A DNA stretch of 64,000 nt from Sarcomyxa edulis (GCA_009761415.1 QUOL01000029.1:62001-126000), one strand, 5' to 3'; shown: positions 33,439 to 46,046, counted from the first letter of the stretch. Notes: a model not told the origin generated them from the sequence alone. Made by a program: numbers and translations.

Positions 33439-35043
33439 ACTGTGAGGTTGATGAGGTTATTAGGGAGATAATTGCTGTGAAGGCAGTGGCAACATACCTA
33501 TATATATTTGAAAGAATCCCAAAGCGGCGACATAGTATCCTGTGGGTATTTCGATATTAAACAGCATCATACAGGATCTATATCACCGTGGAATACGACT
33601 CTGATTGCTGACTGGGCGAGGGAACAAGAATCGCACGAAGGGTTAGCGGCAAGCATAATGAAAAGCGCGTCCCCCTGATCATAGCGCTCATTAGTCATCA
33701 CAAAAAGGAGAGCAAAATGCGATAACAGGCTCACGAAGATTCCTTGCAAGCATAAGCATGCTAATCTCTTAGGCTCATGTCATCTCGTTTCTTACCACTG
33801 ATATTCGAATGCCAGAGAAATGACGATTAAACAGCATCCAGGGAGAGCTTGAGATGAGAATGCATCCGGAGTGATCTTGATCAACATCAGAAAGTGGATG
33901 AAGACCTAGGCGAGGACAAACGAACCTCTTGCTTCCGCCCACAAGGGGGACCAGAGATGGGCCAAGAGAGTATTGGCGCGTCCCTGTCCACGTATGATGA
34001 AAGGAATCTCGAAGAAGGCGAATTTCGACGACTAGTTCTCTCATCAAGGCCGGTGAGTGCCCATCGAGCTCGAGACGCGACGAAAAGATGCATCAAGATC
34101 TAAATTCCATCAGGTACGTGAGACAGAGGTTTGAGCGGGAAATCCAATTGTGTTGAGCTCAAGAAGTAACTTCGACTTTGACATTCCTCAAGATGGTCAG
34201 CAGGAGACTGAGCGTGATGAAAGACGGATATGCTTACTGTAACTGGTACCGGGCGCGTTACTGTTCACGTCTGATGCACAAAATCCTGAGAGGAGGAATT
34301 CTCCATGAACTGCTTTCTCATCAAGGCCGGTAGGTGCCCACCGAACTCCACACGCGAGGAGAGAATCCATCATGATTGAGATGCCCGTAGATTAAATACG
34401 TGGAACCATTAGATGGGCAACAAGTCGACCTGCGTTGCGCCTGAGAAGTAGCCTTATCGACTCTGACATCGAACCTGACCAGGAAAAGAACGAGCATCGT
34501 TGCAATCGAAAATTGACCTGGACCCAACCTGGACCAGTAAAATTGCGCATGTTGGGTCAATTCAGAGCCCTCCCATCTTTGCGATCAATATATAAGGGGA
34601 GAAGTCTAAGTGCATTCTCGATCGAGGACAGGATCCGAATACAAGGTGATCGTACGGCAGAAAACTTGAAGACTTGGGAAAGACCTGGAAAGACGCGTTC
34701 GGTCAGGTGGACGTGCCATATCTATCCCGGCAGTTCCCGGTGGGAAATATCACTGCCGATGAATTATCCTGCAGACTCGGACAGCGACTTGAAGGTAAGT
34801 ACTTGACTTCTATCATGCTCGTATCCACCCTAACCAACCAAGCATCCCGTCCTATCTCTGGTAGCAGTGCAATAACTTACAATAGCCTCCCGTGGGTCCT
34901 GCATATCGTAATCGCGTCTGCTAAATCGAAGTGGTAAGTATCAGAAAGTTTCGAAAAGTGTTGTACGATCTGCGTCCGGATTTCCTGGTCAGCTTATTCA
35001 AGAAGAAGCTCGCCAGGCTTTTCTTTTCTATCAATCTTCAGTC
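33439..35043. other. Intergenic with tandem duplication and a possible small exon pair
   Basis: It contains the diverged tandem duplication described separately. Near 34640-34938 a plus-strand frame (GKTWKDAFGQVDVPYLS) ends at a GTAAGT donor and can be joined to a second short open frame ending at a TAA near 34938. No start or family was found. The SET-D promoter lies at the right end. Confidence 0.3.
33990..34500. repeat. Diverged tandem duplication, unit about 280 bp
   Basis: Two blocks recur with the same spacing. TCATCAAGGCCGGT followed by GTGCCCA occurs at 34041 and 34318. AGAAGTA, then a CGACT-TGACAT core, occurs at 34162 and 34444. The offsets are 277 and 282 bp. Between the blocks the copies are diverged by substitutions and small indels. 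Confidence 0.55.
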
Positions 35044-36418
35044 ATGCTCGATGTAAAACGCGGTTTTCTCAACTCGAAAAAGGCTCAGTCGGCCTTCTCC
35101 CTGACTTCTGCTCTCAAGGGTGAGTAATATTGGGTTCTCGTCGCGATCGACGAACATTATTTCTAGCCGAAATGACTAACAGCTGCACAGAGACAGAGGA
35201 AGAGGAACGTAGAGTACTGAGAACGACGTATGGCGTCGTGGAAAAGACTGGTAAGCGTTGCCTATACTGATGATTATCAATGTCCATCCGAGTCTGATTC
35301 TGACAACGGCCACATGTCCAATAGGTCCCCCCGAAGGCTACGAACTCACCCAGCTGTCCGTAGTGGACACAGACCCTAATCTATCCAGTTCGCGTACAGA
35401 TGTACCATACAACCTCATTTTCACCACACTGCCACCCGTTCCTATGGAGAGGAACTATGTCGATTTTCCAGATGGCTTCACTGAATGTGCGGTTCCACGT
35501 AAGTCCACATTGCAATTGCTGAGCTTTCAGTCAAAGAACCAATAGACCACTTACCTATTTCATTGACAGCCGCAACCAAACATCTGATGATCACATACCC
35601 CGGATTTCCTGCAAGTCTTCCTCGACCAACGAATCCGATCCCCTACGAAGTACGTGCTGCTCCAGGGATGGGTCTCGGACTTTATGCCACACGGAATATC
35701 AGATCTGGGGAACTCGTCATCGCTGAACGACCTCTCCTGCTCGTATCGCCTATGATGGGCCTTGAAGGGAGAGGACACATACCCGCTACGGCGAGCCTCG
35801 AGGAGTACAAGCAAGTCTTGTTAGCGGAGAAGGAACAAGTACTCCGCTTTTTGTTCGATCGCATGTTGCCGGAAGACCAGACGGCGTTCATGGCTCTAGC
35901 TAATGACCATCTACATGATGGTAGTGGACCTATCATGGGAGTCATTCGGTGAGTTCTCCAATTGGATGAAATGGTCATGTTTACTGATGTCGTGACAGAA
36001 CGAATGGATTCGGAATTGACTGCTACAGACTTCCCGAAGAAAAACGTAAAGGCGAAATGTTTGGCCACTACACAGTCGTCACCAGAATTCTGTCGCGTGC
36101 CAACCATAGGCAAGTCGTCCCTTCCATTCCCTTCCTTCTTCTTTGGCTCATGAATCGAATCCCTCTCCGACTCTGATTTTGATCTACCTACTTTTCCATT
36201 GAAGCTGCGAACCAACTCTATCCCGAGATTTCAATCCCGCTACATTTTCGATGAACGCTTGGGCGAGCAGATTCATCCGCAAAGGAGAAGCACTCACAGT
36301 GACGTACTGCGCTACCCGTGTGCCGTATGCAGAACGGCAGGCAGAGTTGGCTCCGTATGGTTTTATGTGCGAATGTACCAAGTGTCTAAGGGAACGTCCC
36401 GGTTCCGCAAGGTCTTGA
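35044..36418 (+). CDS. SET-domain protein, paralogue D, with a GC-AG intron
   Basis: Six exons, 35044-35119, 35191-35250, 35325-35498, 35570-35948, 35999-36109 and 36205-36418, give 337 residues. The start MLDVKRGFLNSKKAQSAF adds three residues before the shared RGFLN block; the next ATG would lose part of it. The SET domain begins EVRAAPGMGLGLYATRNI and reaches RANHSCEPT (N265 to T271). The tail is CECTKC then RERPGSARS. Exons 4 (379 nt) and 5 (111 nt) have exactly the same lengths as in SET-A. Intron 5 starts GCAAGT where the three paralogues have GT, making a GC-AG intron with an otherwise consensus donor. No other lesion is seen. It shares the N-to-T change after NHSC with SET-C, so the two look like sister copies. 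Confidence 0.82.
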
Positions 36419-36687
36419 AGGCTTGACTCGGACTCACCTCTGTACTTGGTACTCCAAAACGCAATCTGGTTTCGAGGACTTCAACCTGTATACCTGTGTC
36501 AATTGACTCCAATTTTTTTTATTTTACTGTCATATCAAGCGCTCAGTGTCTCAAAATTGAACGTGGTAATGTGCTCTCACGGTGATGTATCACCTCTACT
36601 ACGAGTCCATACGATACAGCATGGTTGATATCCCAGATTCTTACAAGTACGTGTCAGTTCGAAGAGATCATCGACATCGCTGATGCC

Positions 36688-39549
36688 ATGGACTCTAGAT
36701 CTCACATTCCTGACCAGATGAATCACCCAGAAAGTTCGTATGAAACGAGTGCGACGTACGTGCCGCGACTGCACAGGTGGCTAGGCCCAATGCTGAACAT
36801 CCACTGATTGTTGTGCTAGAGATCGTGATGTAGAATCTAGCCACCCGGTCCAAGATTCGACTGTTCTGCGAGAGTAGGTCTGCCATACCAGTCACGATTG
36901 TAAGAACTCACGGCATGTGCATTCAGAATTATCAGATATGTATTCTTCGGACGCTAGCTGAGCAAAAAATGGCAACTGGTAGGTGATACATTTCCACTGT
37001 GTCCAGACCACAGCCCAGCGCTAAACGTTCTGACGTGTATATATCTAGAGAATGCCATGGGTGCCGCAGTTGAGAAGATGAATGAGATCCTGCGTCGAAT
37101 GGATGAACGGCAAACTACGGCCGGTATGTCTTCAGAGCTTTTATCTGTACACATTCAAGTGACACGAATTTTTTTCCAGATGTTCTTCGTCAACCGATTA
37201 TCGAGGTTGAACCTCGGAGTAGTAGCGTGTGGAATCCGTTGCTAACCTCGACTCTCAATCGTATCAATCCAGTGATCGATCGATGGAAAGGTAGTCTTGA
37301 TGTGATACTCGTCTTCGTAAGTATAGATCTCTTCACGCTCGCAACCCTTCTGAAGTTCCATGCTCTTTGAAAAAGATTGGTCTCTTTTCCGGGATCATCA
37401 CCTCCTTTTTCGTGGACTCTGTTCAGCGCGAACAAACGAGATACTGTCTAATCTGACGGAGATCGTGGTACAGCTTAGTAGCGGTGTGAGACCAGCACAT
37501 CTCAATTTCTCGCTTCCCGAACCATTTGTGCCACAGAGGCGTCGGATGTTCGAGTCAATGTGTATTGGTCACTCGCTCTCATTCTCAGCGTGAGTCGCTT
37601 AGATCAATATGTCGTCTTCGTTCACTATATGTTCTTCGTCAAGATATCCACAGCTACGCTCGCCGTGTCTGGTCGAGGCTTCCTCTCGATGATTACTTAT
37701 GCTTCCGGGAAAGCTCATTTGAAACTTCGTGACATACATTCGCGCTTCGAGAGCGCTGAGAAGATACTAGGTCCTATCATCGACTCACTCCCAGTCTTTC
37801 TCACTATCCCAGTCATCCTGTTTGTCATCGGACTTCTCGATGAAATCATTTCTTGTGCTTCACAGCTTTCGCATTTCGCAGGGACCGTCCGGACCGCTGC
37901 CTTCGTATCAATCTCGACCATTTTTCTGGTCGGCGCACTTCTGTCTTGTGCTCTAATGCACGCTTGTATCTATCCGCGAACATCCCCATTTCGAAGCACA
38001 GTGTCTCAGTTTGTGCACTACTGTCTACAACAAATGTTCCAGAGGACCGCCTTTAGCTCAATAAGCGCACTCCTAGTGTATACGTCGCGTAAATACGAAG
38101 TCTTTTCTCGTGTTGCTGCTCTCCGATATCCCAGAGGCTACTTCAGATTTCTATATCCCAGTCCGCTCGCTCATGGGCAGGTCGCATTGCATTCCACATC
38201 GTACGGATTCTTGGACTTGATCCGTCCTGCGGCCAATTCCTCCATGATGATAACACGTTGCTTGAAAGAATCTACCACAAAGTTATCAAAGAGACGTACG
38301 ATGATGAACTCCTTGACCGAGCATCTGCTGCGTTACCTTCGATGCTCCGGAGTAACAGTAACAACGTATACTCGCACTCTTGTAACATACTCTCCGATCC
38401 AGAGATTCAAACTCTACTTCACTTGCTCTCTCCCGAGACGAGCTATCGTGCGAATCGAGGGGCTGCAGAGGCCATCGTGATGGTTGGGAAGTTGTGCATG
38501 ACTAGGTGTCCGTTTCTTATCAGCTGTATGCCCATCTGGACGCTAAATTTCGATCCGTAGATCATCTATGTAACAACAAGGAAAGAGCTGACCTCTTGAA
38601 AGCACTGTTGGATGCCGCTCAGCGCGAATATTTCCAGCGTCTCGGTAGTGTTGACCTTTGGAACTCTGCATTCGTTCGAGCCATTAGAATTTTAATTACC
38701 TCTCGGCGAGAAGGTCTTCTGGGTCACGGACACTTTCTGTTCTTTATGGAGATGTTCACGGACGAAAGTTACTTCATTAACTCTGCTGAGACGCAAGGTT
38801 CAAGGAGGCACGGCATTGACTTACCCACACTCACGCTTAGCTATATTTTTTTGACCTTATTCGAGACAATCCAAAGCCGGTGTCAAACCAAGTCACAGTC
38901 TCTGGAAACCGCTCCGACCGACTTTATCGACAATATCGTCGGAGATGTACTTGGTCGGCCAAATCATCATGATAGCTCCCCGGAGCTGGCCATAAACGCT
39001 GTCATATGCTCGTGCAAGTGGGATACACGTACCGACGAACGGATTCCTTGGCTAGCTCGCAGATCGTTCAACTTGGCTATCATCCGTTGGTTATGGAGTG
39101 ATAGGCATCCTTCCGATTCTCGAGAAGACATTCGTCTACTAGTCGAGGCGAGTCACTACATCAGCCAGGATTCATCTTTCGAATCAATATTTCCTCTCGG
39201 ACATGTGCTCGTAGACTTGATTATTCTACCTGGCCACGAGAACTGGAGCCTGGACGATTTCGTTTTTGCTCTGCATAGAATTCTATGTTCCACGGTAGGC
39301 ATTTTGCTTATCCACTATGCTAACAACACAGTCAAAGAAATGCTCGATGCTTTTGTATTCGTTGCCGAACGAAATCGGGAGCAATTCGAAGAGAGCCATG
39401 CTCACAAGCTCGGGGGTATCTATGAATACATCCCAGTTTCTCGTTCCACAGTCCCTCAAGCTGGGGTACATGACGTCCTGCTCCGAGTGTGGAATATTCT
39501 CTGTGGTGAATCTACAGGCTCAGGCCATCGTATTGATCATCTAACGTAA
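36688..39549 (+). CDS. DUF6535 multi-pass membrane protein, probably frameshifted
   Basis: The domain is recognised by RWKGSLDVILVF, IGLFSGIITSFFVDS, then VRVNVYWSLALILS, and a long hydrophobic stretch with SLPVFLTIPVILFVIGLLDEI. DUF6535 proteins are basidiomycete-specific membrane proteins of unknown function. Exons from 37180 onward splice well: 37180-37316, from 37376, the exon ending with a GTGTGA donor near 37480, that ending at GTGAGT near 37592, and further joins near 38075 and 38483, ending at TAA 39549. The large C-terminal part (DLLKALLDAAQREYFQRL) is typical of the family. At about 37425-37435 the frame changes by one base between FFVDSVQRE and TNEILSNLTE with no usable intron, suggesting a one-base deletion. 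N-terminal exons (MDSRSHIPDQMNHPE at 36688, then the exon ending EQKMAT) cannot be joined cleanly, so the start is uncertain. Confidence 0.6.
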
Positions 39550-41383
39550 TCTTTGTTAGGCCCAGGATTCATCTCATCAGATGGAGATCTGGTGATGCCT
39601 AGCGTATTCGCGGTCAAACGCTCAAAGTCCTACGAATCAGAGGAGAAGGCTGTCCGAAAAAAGTACAGCAAGACGTATAAGCACTAGCATCGAACACACC
39701 CTGTTTGTAGGTAAGTCCATGACTCCTGAAAGCTTTCTGTCCTCGTCGTGAAATTGACTCTCTACAATCGGAAAACGTAGTGCAGCAGGAAATCGGTGGC
39801 CATCGACTTGGACGATGCTGTGAATGATTATTGTACCTTCTGGAATATCTTACTTGTCTCCCTTCGATACCAGGCCCTACAATGCACGAATAGTTTTCGT
39901 TCACGAAAGATATTTGCGTGACGACGTCTACACCATCTGTATTTGTCTCAAAACTTCTCGAGGGCGCGAGAGACCCAATATTCCATTGTACGAACGGTAT
40001 TGATTACTATTCGAGCCGTAAGTACGTTACTCGTGAGAACGTGTTGGATCTTAGGCCTTAGGAATAGTACCGAGGACGAGTGGGTACTTAATCAGAACCA
40101 CCATGGGCTACGGCCTCTATCCGTCTCCAGAATCGACCTCCTTCCCGAGAACGAAGGTCAATATACACTCAAGAATGGGAATACTGAATTCCTAGGGAGT
40201 TGGGACGGTATTAACGCAAAATCAAGGTCTTGATGGTGCGAAGTGCCACTGCTCGTGCTACTTGAAGGGTACATATACAGCACATTGAGACCATAGATAT
40301 CGTCTGTGTCGATTAGTGGTCAAATCATCTGTTTGTGGATTCAAACCTAATGGGTTGTGTAATACATGCCCACAGAAGCCGGGAGCTCGAATCTCCTCAC
40401 GGACAAATCTTTTTGATTTTTGATTCTTTTTCACGCTGCGCTTTGTACGTAAGCAATCTGATCATTCGAAATGTGTTTCTGACTTGTTCTGACTCCAAGA
40501 TTCTCACAATCTCGAACCTTGATGCTTGGCTTTACCAGGTCTACTTCAGTCCGAGTATTCATGGTCAGTTTACGCTGCTTGGACAGACTATATCATCGGT
40601 ATGTCTGTGCATCTCGGACGCTCCTGCTCCTCTTCCTCGCCACTTTCTTCCCATCGGGTTCGCTACAATCCCTCTGGCACTTCGCCGCTATTTCGTTCTT
40701 CGCGGGATCTTCAACCTCGGACAAACGTAACGTAGGACGACTGCTCACTCAGCTTCTCTACACAACAGAATCGAATCCTTCAAGTCTGGCGGTGACCTGT
40801 CACCAACGCGAGGCATTTTGTTGCGATTCTGTTGTACATGTCCTTATGATTGTAGCGTGTATCATCCATGTAGCTTTCCCGGCTTCCGTCTTTAAGCTGT
40901 GGTATACGCTCAACTCATGATCCGTTGTTCAAAAGTACCTCAAGGAGCTAAAATGTCGCCCCAACTGTTCTTCTGATCTCTTCTTCGGTTCCTGTGGCTT
41001 CACTCCATACTATCTGCCCTTCCCTTGGGACGACCGGCCTACTTCCACCTCCTCTTCGTTCCGGCTCTCCACCCCACCTACCTGTCGACATGTCCTGCAA
41101 TTCTCCACTTTCGGAGTGACGCGATATCAAATCTCGTGCAAGCTCTTGCTGCTTTCTTGATCACAGGATCGATATCCATCGAGGCTTCTCGTTATCGCAG
41201 ATTATGTCACTTGTGTGGCAAACGGAAGCTCAGAACCTCCCTATCCCAATGACCGAGATAGCGGAAATAGAAGGGGTTTCTATATTTATTTATCAGCATC
41301 GAGGATTTTGTTATCAAGAGCACCGAATTTGAAGGGAACTACTTCTTACTTCAAGAGGCCTACCTCTCTTCCTTTATATCGAG
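39550..41383. other. Unresolved stretch between DUF6535 gene and permease
   Basis: Open frames of 70-130 codons occur on the plus strand (about 39943-40233 and 40519-40920, the latter hydrophobic), but no splice chain or family could be assigned. They may be remnants of a membrane-protein gene. The last 300 bp should contain the permease promoter. Confidence 0.3.
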
Positions 41384-43940
41384 ATGTCGACGAAACAGAA
41401 CTCCACAGCGTCGGTTATCCCTGCCGACGATATGGTTGGAAAGGACAAGGATGAAGCGCTTCTAGCGTCCTTAGGCTACAAGCAGGAGCTCCGTCGCGAA
41501 TTCTCTCCCATCGAGATATTCGGCATAGGATTTTCCATCATTGGCCTTTTTCCAAGCATCGCGTACGTGCAATCGTTTTCTCTCAACGTTGTATATACGT
41601 ACTGATGTCTCATTCTCGCTACGTAGCTCTGTCCTGGTGTTCGCTATCCCAAGTGGAGCACCCTCGATGGTCTGGGGTGTACGTCTCGTCCCAATATCCT
41701 GCCAATCCCATTTCCATTGAAGCGCAATTGAATAGTGGGCCACATGCGCGTTCTTCCTCACATGCATCTCTCTAGCGCTCGCCGAACTTGCTTCCGCAGC
41801 GCCGACATCAGGCGGACTCTACTACTGGACCTTCAAATACTCTTCTCCTAGATGGCGGAACCTACTATCATGGATCGTTGGCTGTAAGTCTCATCCCCTC
41901 ATACATCCCTCCCTCCCTCAATCAATCAACGAGAGCCCTCATACTCAATGCCGTTCCGTTTTAAATAAAGATGCCAACACCGTCGGAAACATCTCCGGCA
42001 TCGCCTCTGTAGACTACGCCTGCGCCCAACAAATAATGGCCGCAGTCAGTATAGGCTCAGACCTAACCTTCACACCCACAACCCCACAAATATTCGGTCT
42101 ATACTGCGCGCTACTGCTATCCCACGCCGGTATCTGCAGTCTCGCACCAAGGTATATAGCGAGGTTGCAGACGCTTTACGTCATCGTGAATGTCTTGTCA
42201 GTAAAGTCCTTTCCTCCTCTCTTTGTGAAAACCGACACCGTGACGCCCTAACGGGGAGCTGACGTATGGATGTTGATTAGGCTCTGTTTGGTGATCATCA
42301 TCGGCTTGCCTGCGGCTACTCCCAAAGAATTCATGAACGATGCGAACTTCGCACTTGGGGATTTCAAGAATTGTTAGTTTCATCACGCTCTTCATCACGC
42401 ATCCCCATTCAAAGACTGATATCTCATCCTTATCATCACTGACACTAGTGACGCTATGGCCCAACGGATTCGCATTCATCGTAAGCTTCCTAGCTCCGCT
42501 ATGGACAATCGGTACGCCTCTGTCTGTCTCTTCCTTTCCTATATACGTATCCCTCGACTCCAACTTCATCGACTGACTCGTCATAGGTGGATTCGACGGA
42601 AGCATTCACCTAAGCGAAGAGGCGACAAACGCCTCCGTAGCCGTTCCCTGGGCGATGATATGTGCGACTACTATAGGAAGCGTACTTGGATGGGGTATGT
42701 TATGTCACACAATTCCTACTCCTCATATCGCATCGCTCGCACTTATCTTATCTCAACTAAACTATGCACTGCGATCGTCTTAGGTATCAACGTAGCACTG
42801 GTATTCTGTATGGGCACCGACCTAGAAAAAATACTGGATAGTCCGACTGCCCAGCCCATGGCCACAGTATGTCGTTTTCTCATCTCGTCTCCATCTCATT
42901 GTTATCATCATTTCGTGACCTCCATGCAATACGCTCAGATTTTATTCAACTCCTTCGGAAAACGAGGGACTCTGGCGATTTGGTCCTTCGTGATCGTTAT
43001 ACAGTGAGTTATATCCTCGAGATTCACGTCTCCTTCCTTCCTTTTCCTTCAGTGAGACCGCTCTTCTAAAAAACAAAATGATCATCCATCCAGATTCATG
43101 ATGGGCTCGAGTATCGTAAGGCCTCACATTCCTACTTGCATGAACCCTCATCTCATCTGAATCCCGACGGTATATACAGGTGACTGCATGTTCAAGGTCC
43201 GTACATCGAACAACTCCTTTCCCCCCCTTTCATCTGCCTTTCATTCATCCATCCATCCAAACCCTAACCTCATCCCCACCCCACCCTCAGACAAGTATTC
43301 GCATTCTCCCGTGACGGTGCCCTCCCCCTCTCCGCATGGCTCTACCACCTCACCAACACCGGCGCACCCGCACCCACACACGCCGTCTACTTCTCCTGCA
43401 CCCTAGCCCTCCTCCTCGGTCTACTCTCATTCGCCGGCTCAACAGCCATAAGCGCTGTATTCTCATCATCCGTCGCTGCGTCGTACATAGCTTACTGTAT
43501 ACCGATCTGTGCGAGGTTTTTAGGTGGGCAGGGGTTTGTGAAGGGGCCGTTTGGACTTGGGGTATTTGTATGTACATGTATCCCCTTCATTATCACTCAA
43601 CCAATCCTTTCATTCATTCTACTAACACTAACATCCCCTCCCCCCCTCCCCTCACAAACAGAGCCTCCCAATAGCCATCACATCCGTCTCATGGATGCTC
43701 TTCACCATCATCGTATTTACATTCCCCTCGACGCCGAACCCGGGCGCTAACGGGATGAATTACACCGTCGTCGTACTAGGTGGGACGATTGCGTTGTCGG
43801 TTGTTTATTATTATTTCCCGGGGTATGGGGGGGTGTATTGGTTTAGGGGGCCTGTGGCGAATGTTGGTGTTGGGGATTTGAGTAGCAGATGGGGTGATAG
43901 CTACGGCGTGGAAGAGAAGGAGACACGGCTCGTTGGATGA
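41384..43940 (+). CDS. APC-family amino-acid permease (GABA/choline-transporter type)
   Basis: Thirteen exons starting 41384-41562 and 41627-41678, and ending 43291-43567 and 43662-43940, give 536 residues. It is a plasma- or vacuolar-membrane transporter with about 12 transmembrane helices. Family marks are RREFSPIEIFGIGFSIIG at the N-terminus, AMVWGWAT-type VWGWATCAFF, ELASAAPTSGGLYYW, GYANTVGNISG, HLSEEATNASVAVPWAM and RDGALPLSAWLYH. These place it with the fungal BAT1/Uga4/Hnm1 group that moves GABA, choline or other amino acids with protons. Exon phases are all consistent and introns are 50-100 nt. A 17-nt exon (43180-43196) and a 22-nt exon (43094-43115) are unusually small. It is followed in the same direction by cyclophilin A and a second permease. 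Confidence 0.9.
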
Positions 43941-44954
43941 TCATCGCACTATGATTATCGGAGCTGTTACTGTTACACCTATCGCTATCGTACCTCATCT
44001 GAATTGTATACATACAGGCTTTCTCTCTGTTCTCCAAGACTCTTAGGCAATGCACGGTCGGTCGAGATTCGAGGATACTCATTCCCATTCTATTCGCCTA
44101 CCTCATACATACAGTAAGTGATACACACGGACAGCTCTCGAGTTGTGTTCGAGTTCGTCATCGGAACCGCACCGGGAGGTGACAGCACATTAACATTCCT
44201 GGCTCTGGCCGTGGAGACAACCAACTATCAGTATTAATATTAATATTGTCACGCGTACGGTTCTTCCTTGGGCCTTTGGTCTGCCAGTGCGAACGAGGAG
44301 ACCCCAGTGGCAGTGGTAGTAGTCTCGCGCCCACTGGCAAGAACCGATGTGGATGTGGAGACTGTCCTAACGTCTCCATCACTGTCCATCTGCACATGCA
44401 CAGCCCTTGACAAGTTCTAGACAACTTAGAGCACCATGGTCATTGTCATTGTCATTGTATGTCCTGCCCTGGGACATACCTCATCGTCTGTGAATTCCCA
44501 TTCCTTCTCTGAGACAAACGAGGGAACGCTGGATGGTGCCACCAGCTCCACGATGGCAGGTCGTGCGTCCAAGTCACTGCCGGAGTCGAATTCGGTGCAA
44601 AGTTCTGGGCAATACAGAGACAGAGCGCCATTGTCATTGTGGGCGGCTCACCGTCTGCAGCTGTGCATTCCTATCCTTGTCTGAGATGAGATAAACGAGC
44701 GTGCCACCAGGTAGCTGATGCCCTAGCCATGTCACGGTCCTCCATCCCAATCAATCCACCTCGTCCCAATCACTCAAAAATCAAAACCCGAATCCCGACA
44801 TCTCATCGCCGATCCAGATTCCAGATGGTCCGCTCGCTCGGTAAACTCCGGGTTCCTTTTAACAGCACCCCCAAAACGCTCAATCAAATCAATTCCTTCC
44901 CCTTCTTTCTCTTTCTCTTCCACATCCACCATCACAACACAAATCGATTTTACA
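43941..44954. other. Intergenic with an imperfect internal duplication; cyclophilin promoter
   Basis: No gene was seen. Two blocks about 170 bp apart, near 44440-44555 and 44625-44715, share CATTGTCATTGT, CCGTCTG/TCGTCTG, CATTCCT, CTGAGA, AAACGAG and GTGCCACCAG in the same order. The last 150 bp before the cyclophilin start are C/T-rich, as usual for strongly expressed fungal genes. Confidence 0.5.
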
Positions 44955-45677
44955 ATGGCTAACGTATTCGTAAGTCCCCCAATCCCTTTTTCCCATCGTC
45001 TCGTGTATACACTGGAACATGATGGTATGAGCTGTACTAAAATCGTCGCCTCTCGCAGTTCGACATCAACATCGACAACAAACCCGCCGGACGCATCACA
45101 TTCAAACTCTTCGACGAAAAAGTCCCCAAAACCGCACGCAACTTCCGCGAACTCGCGACCGGGGAACACGGGTTTGGGTACGAAGGGTCGAGCTTCCATC
45201 GGATTATTCCCAACTTTATGCTTCAGGGGGGGGATTTTACGAAGCATAATGGGACTGGGGGGAAGTCGATTTATGGGGAGAAGTTTGAAGGTGCGTTCGG
45301 GGTGGTTGATTGGCGTTTGTTGAGTTGCGATGGTTTCTGATCTCTTTTTTTTCGTGGTGAATAGATGAGAACTTCAGCCTCAAGCACACCAAGCCCGGTA
45401 TCCTCTCCATGGCCAACGCCGGAAAGAACACCAACGGATCTCAATTCTTCATCACCACCGTCACCACTTCTTGGCTCGATGGTGCTCACGTCGTCTTCGG
45501 TACGAGCAAATCTGCCCACTGATCTGTCATTGATCGTTCGTTATGCTGACTGTTCACCTTTCTCTGATAGGCGAAGTGGTAGACGGAATGGACCTGGTCA
45601 AGTCTATCGAGGCTCTCGGCACTGCATCTGGTACTCCTAAAAAGAAGGTTACCATCGCCAAGTCGGGTGCTTTGTAG
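44955..45677 (+). CDS. Cyclophilin A-type peptidyl-prolyl cis-trans isomerase
   Basis: Four exons, 44955-44969, 45059-45290, 45365-45499 and 45571-45677, give 162 residues, the normal length of cytosolic cyclophilin A. The first exon codes only MANVF, with a GTAAGT donor. The catalytic and cyclosporin-binding residues are all visible: [16 protein letters not shown] (R, F, M, Q), [40 protein letters not shown] (W and H). The enzyme accelerates proline isomerisation during protein folding and would be the cyclosporin A target. It has no signal peptide or C-terminal extension, so it is cytosolic. The short first exon is common in fungal cyclophilin genes. The gene sits between two APC permeases, all transcribed rightward. 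Confidence 0.95.
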
Positions 45678-46046
45678 ATCAGGGATGCGCTAGCACAGAG
45701 TTGCAGATGAAAGAGAAGAGAGAAGTTGAAGAAATAACATTATACATTCAGATTACAATGGACTCAGAGGTGGTGTAGGTTGCGTTGCAGTACGAAGAAG
45801 AAATTGATAATGATATTGAATTCATGCACTTGTGTACGACGACTGGACTGGAGTAGGTACTTGCCAGGAAAGGACGCGCAAAAGATGTGAAAACAGAATT
45901 AGCGCTGGAGTGGAGTCGCGTCATGGCTGAATCGAACCGGCATGACGCAGTTGAACCGGTCCGGTAATAGCCTTCCTCGTGACTCGTCGCCTCGCCCTCT
46001 GTGTTCCGTTCATCGAGGACCGTTGACTGTGGCTGCTAGGGTTGGA
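45678..46046. other. Intergenic between cyclophilin and permease
   Basis: This holds the cyclophilin 3' untranslated region and the permease promoter. No gene or repeat was seen. Confidence 0.5.

Noticed and set aside
40376..40400. GAGCTCGAATCTCC resembling a tRNA B box
   Set aside because: No A box upstream and no cloverleaf could be drawn.
43336..43674. Plus-strand His/Pro/Thr-rich frame in the permease gene
   Set aside because: Out of frame with the conserved permease exon; shadow of C-rich coding DNA.
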